Shown one piece after another: positions 63,606-64,000 of a DNA stretch of 64,000 nt (position 1 is its first letter; every line of letters starts with the position of its first letter). Position numbers and translations under genes: made by a program. Location of the stretch: the NCBI GenBank assembly GCA_963741845.1, contig CAVUJV010000033.1, forward strand, positions 186,001-250,000, in the 5' to 3' direction. Below the pieces are notes generated by a model, which saw only the letters and a list, made by a program, of their open reading frames with translations, did not search any database and had not been told where the DNA came from. The DNA is from Roseiarcus sp963741845. Lineage in GTDB: Bacteria > Pseudomonadota > Alphaproteobacteria > Rhizobiales > Beijerinckiaceae.

Positions 63606-64000
63606 ACGCGAGGCGGATGAGCATGGCGCGCGGAAGTCTCAGCCTGCGCCTCGGGATTGTGCTGACCGCAGGGCTCGTCCTGATGGCGGTCCTTTCCTAC
63701 GTGTGGACGCCCTATCCGCCGGCCGCGATCGACATTCCCCACAAGCTCGCCTCGCCATCGGCTGCGCATTGGTTCGGCACCGACAACCTTGGCCGCGACG
63801 TCGCCTCGCGCATCATTTCCGGCGCGCGCATCTCCATCCTGGTGGGCGTCGTGGCGGTCGGCATCGGGCTTGTCTTCGGCGTCATCGTCGGTCTTGTCGC
63901 GTCCTTCTGGGGAGGCGTGGTGGAAGACGCCGCGATGAAGCTCAGCGACTTCGTCTTCGCCTTTCCGGCGCTGCTCTCGGCGATCATGCTGACCTCGACC
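63602..64000 (+). CDS. ABC transporter permease (DppC/OppC type), partial
   Basis: Starts at GTG 63602, overlapping the previous stop (GTGA), and runs off the window at 64000 with 133 residues seen. LRLGIVLTAGLVLMAVLSYV is the first helix; HWFGTDNLGRDVASRIISGA is the DppC signature; VGVVAVGIGLVFGVIVGLVA is a second helix. An ATG at 63617 is an alternative start. ATPase and binding-protein genes should follow to the right. Confidence 0.92.
   Translation, partial: MNARRMSMARGSLSLRLGIVLTAGLVLMAVLSYVWTPYPPAAIDIPHKLASPSAAHWFGTDNLGRDVASRIISGARISILVGVVAVGIGLVFGVIVGLVASFWGGVVEDAAMKLSDFVFAFPALLSAIMLTST

Overview
The window is a GC-rich, gene-dense piece of an alphaproteobacterial chromosome, most likely from the Hyphomicrobiales (Rhizobiales), with a Beijerinckiaceae or Methylocystaceae member as my best guess. 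The signs are a split b/b' ATP synthase F0 operon, a cpdR and N-formylglutamate amidohydrolase divergent pair next to a suhB-type (alpha-r14) small RNA and a SuhB/HisN-family phosphatase, an FzlA-type GST, and small DUF465 and ChaB genes. The genus cannot be settled by reading alone.

Layout. 1-7.0 kb: end of a sugar-type ABC binding protein gene, thiolase, group III truncated haemoglobin, two different UppP-family genes, a ClpP-fold periplasmic protein, EcsC and a DsbA-like oxidoreductase. 7.3-11.3 kb: an unusual cassette of lipoprotein, SH3/GH19-type murein hydrolase and DUF1176 protein, preceded by a perfect dyad. 11.4-16 kb: dnaB, then a gene-poor stretch with palindromic repeats and an HTH protein whose C-terminus is made of repeat sequence. 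16-24.5 kb: nitronate monooxygenase, rlmJ, RNase T2, the F0 operon (atpI-B-E-F'-F), a crotonase, a transglutaminase-like protein and another repeat block. 24.5-39.5 kb: overlapping pgeF-midA-lgt, a sulfotransferase-like/aminotransferase pair, ybhN-pncA, fzlA-queG, small DUF465/ChaB genes, purE-purK, tRNA-Met, micro-ORFs, PII and hemW. 40-64 kb: infC with an AUU start, a fosmidomycin-resistance-type MFS protein, a TPR-sulfotransferase, an M23 peptidase, Bcp, an AsmA-like giant, modABC, cpdR/N-formylglutamate amidohydrolase, the sRNA, hisN, an SSS-like permease, gltS, a ParB-like protein, leuS-lptE and the start of a dipeptide ABC transporter.

At least thirteen conserved genes carry single-base frameshifts (about seventeen events, most equal to one extra base), including an essential-type gene such as purE. 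This looks like uncorrected indel error in the assembly rather than decay, so I annotate these as genes spanning the shift. The most interesting non-routine items are the GH19 lipoprotein cassette, the suhB-type sRNA with its complete promoter, hairpins and terminator, the two translationally coupled micro-ORFs with their own terminator, and a dispersed repeat that has been turned into protein coding sequence.
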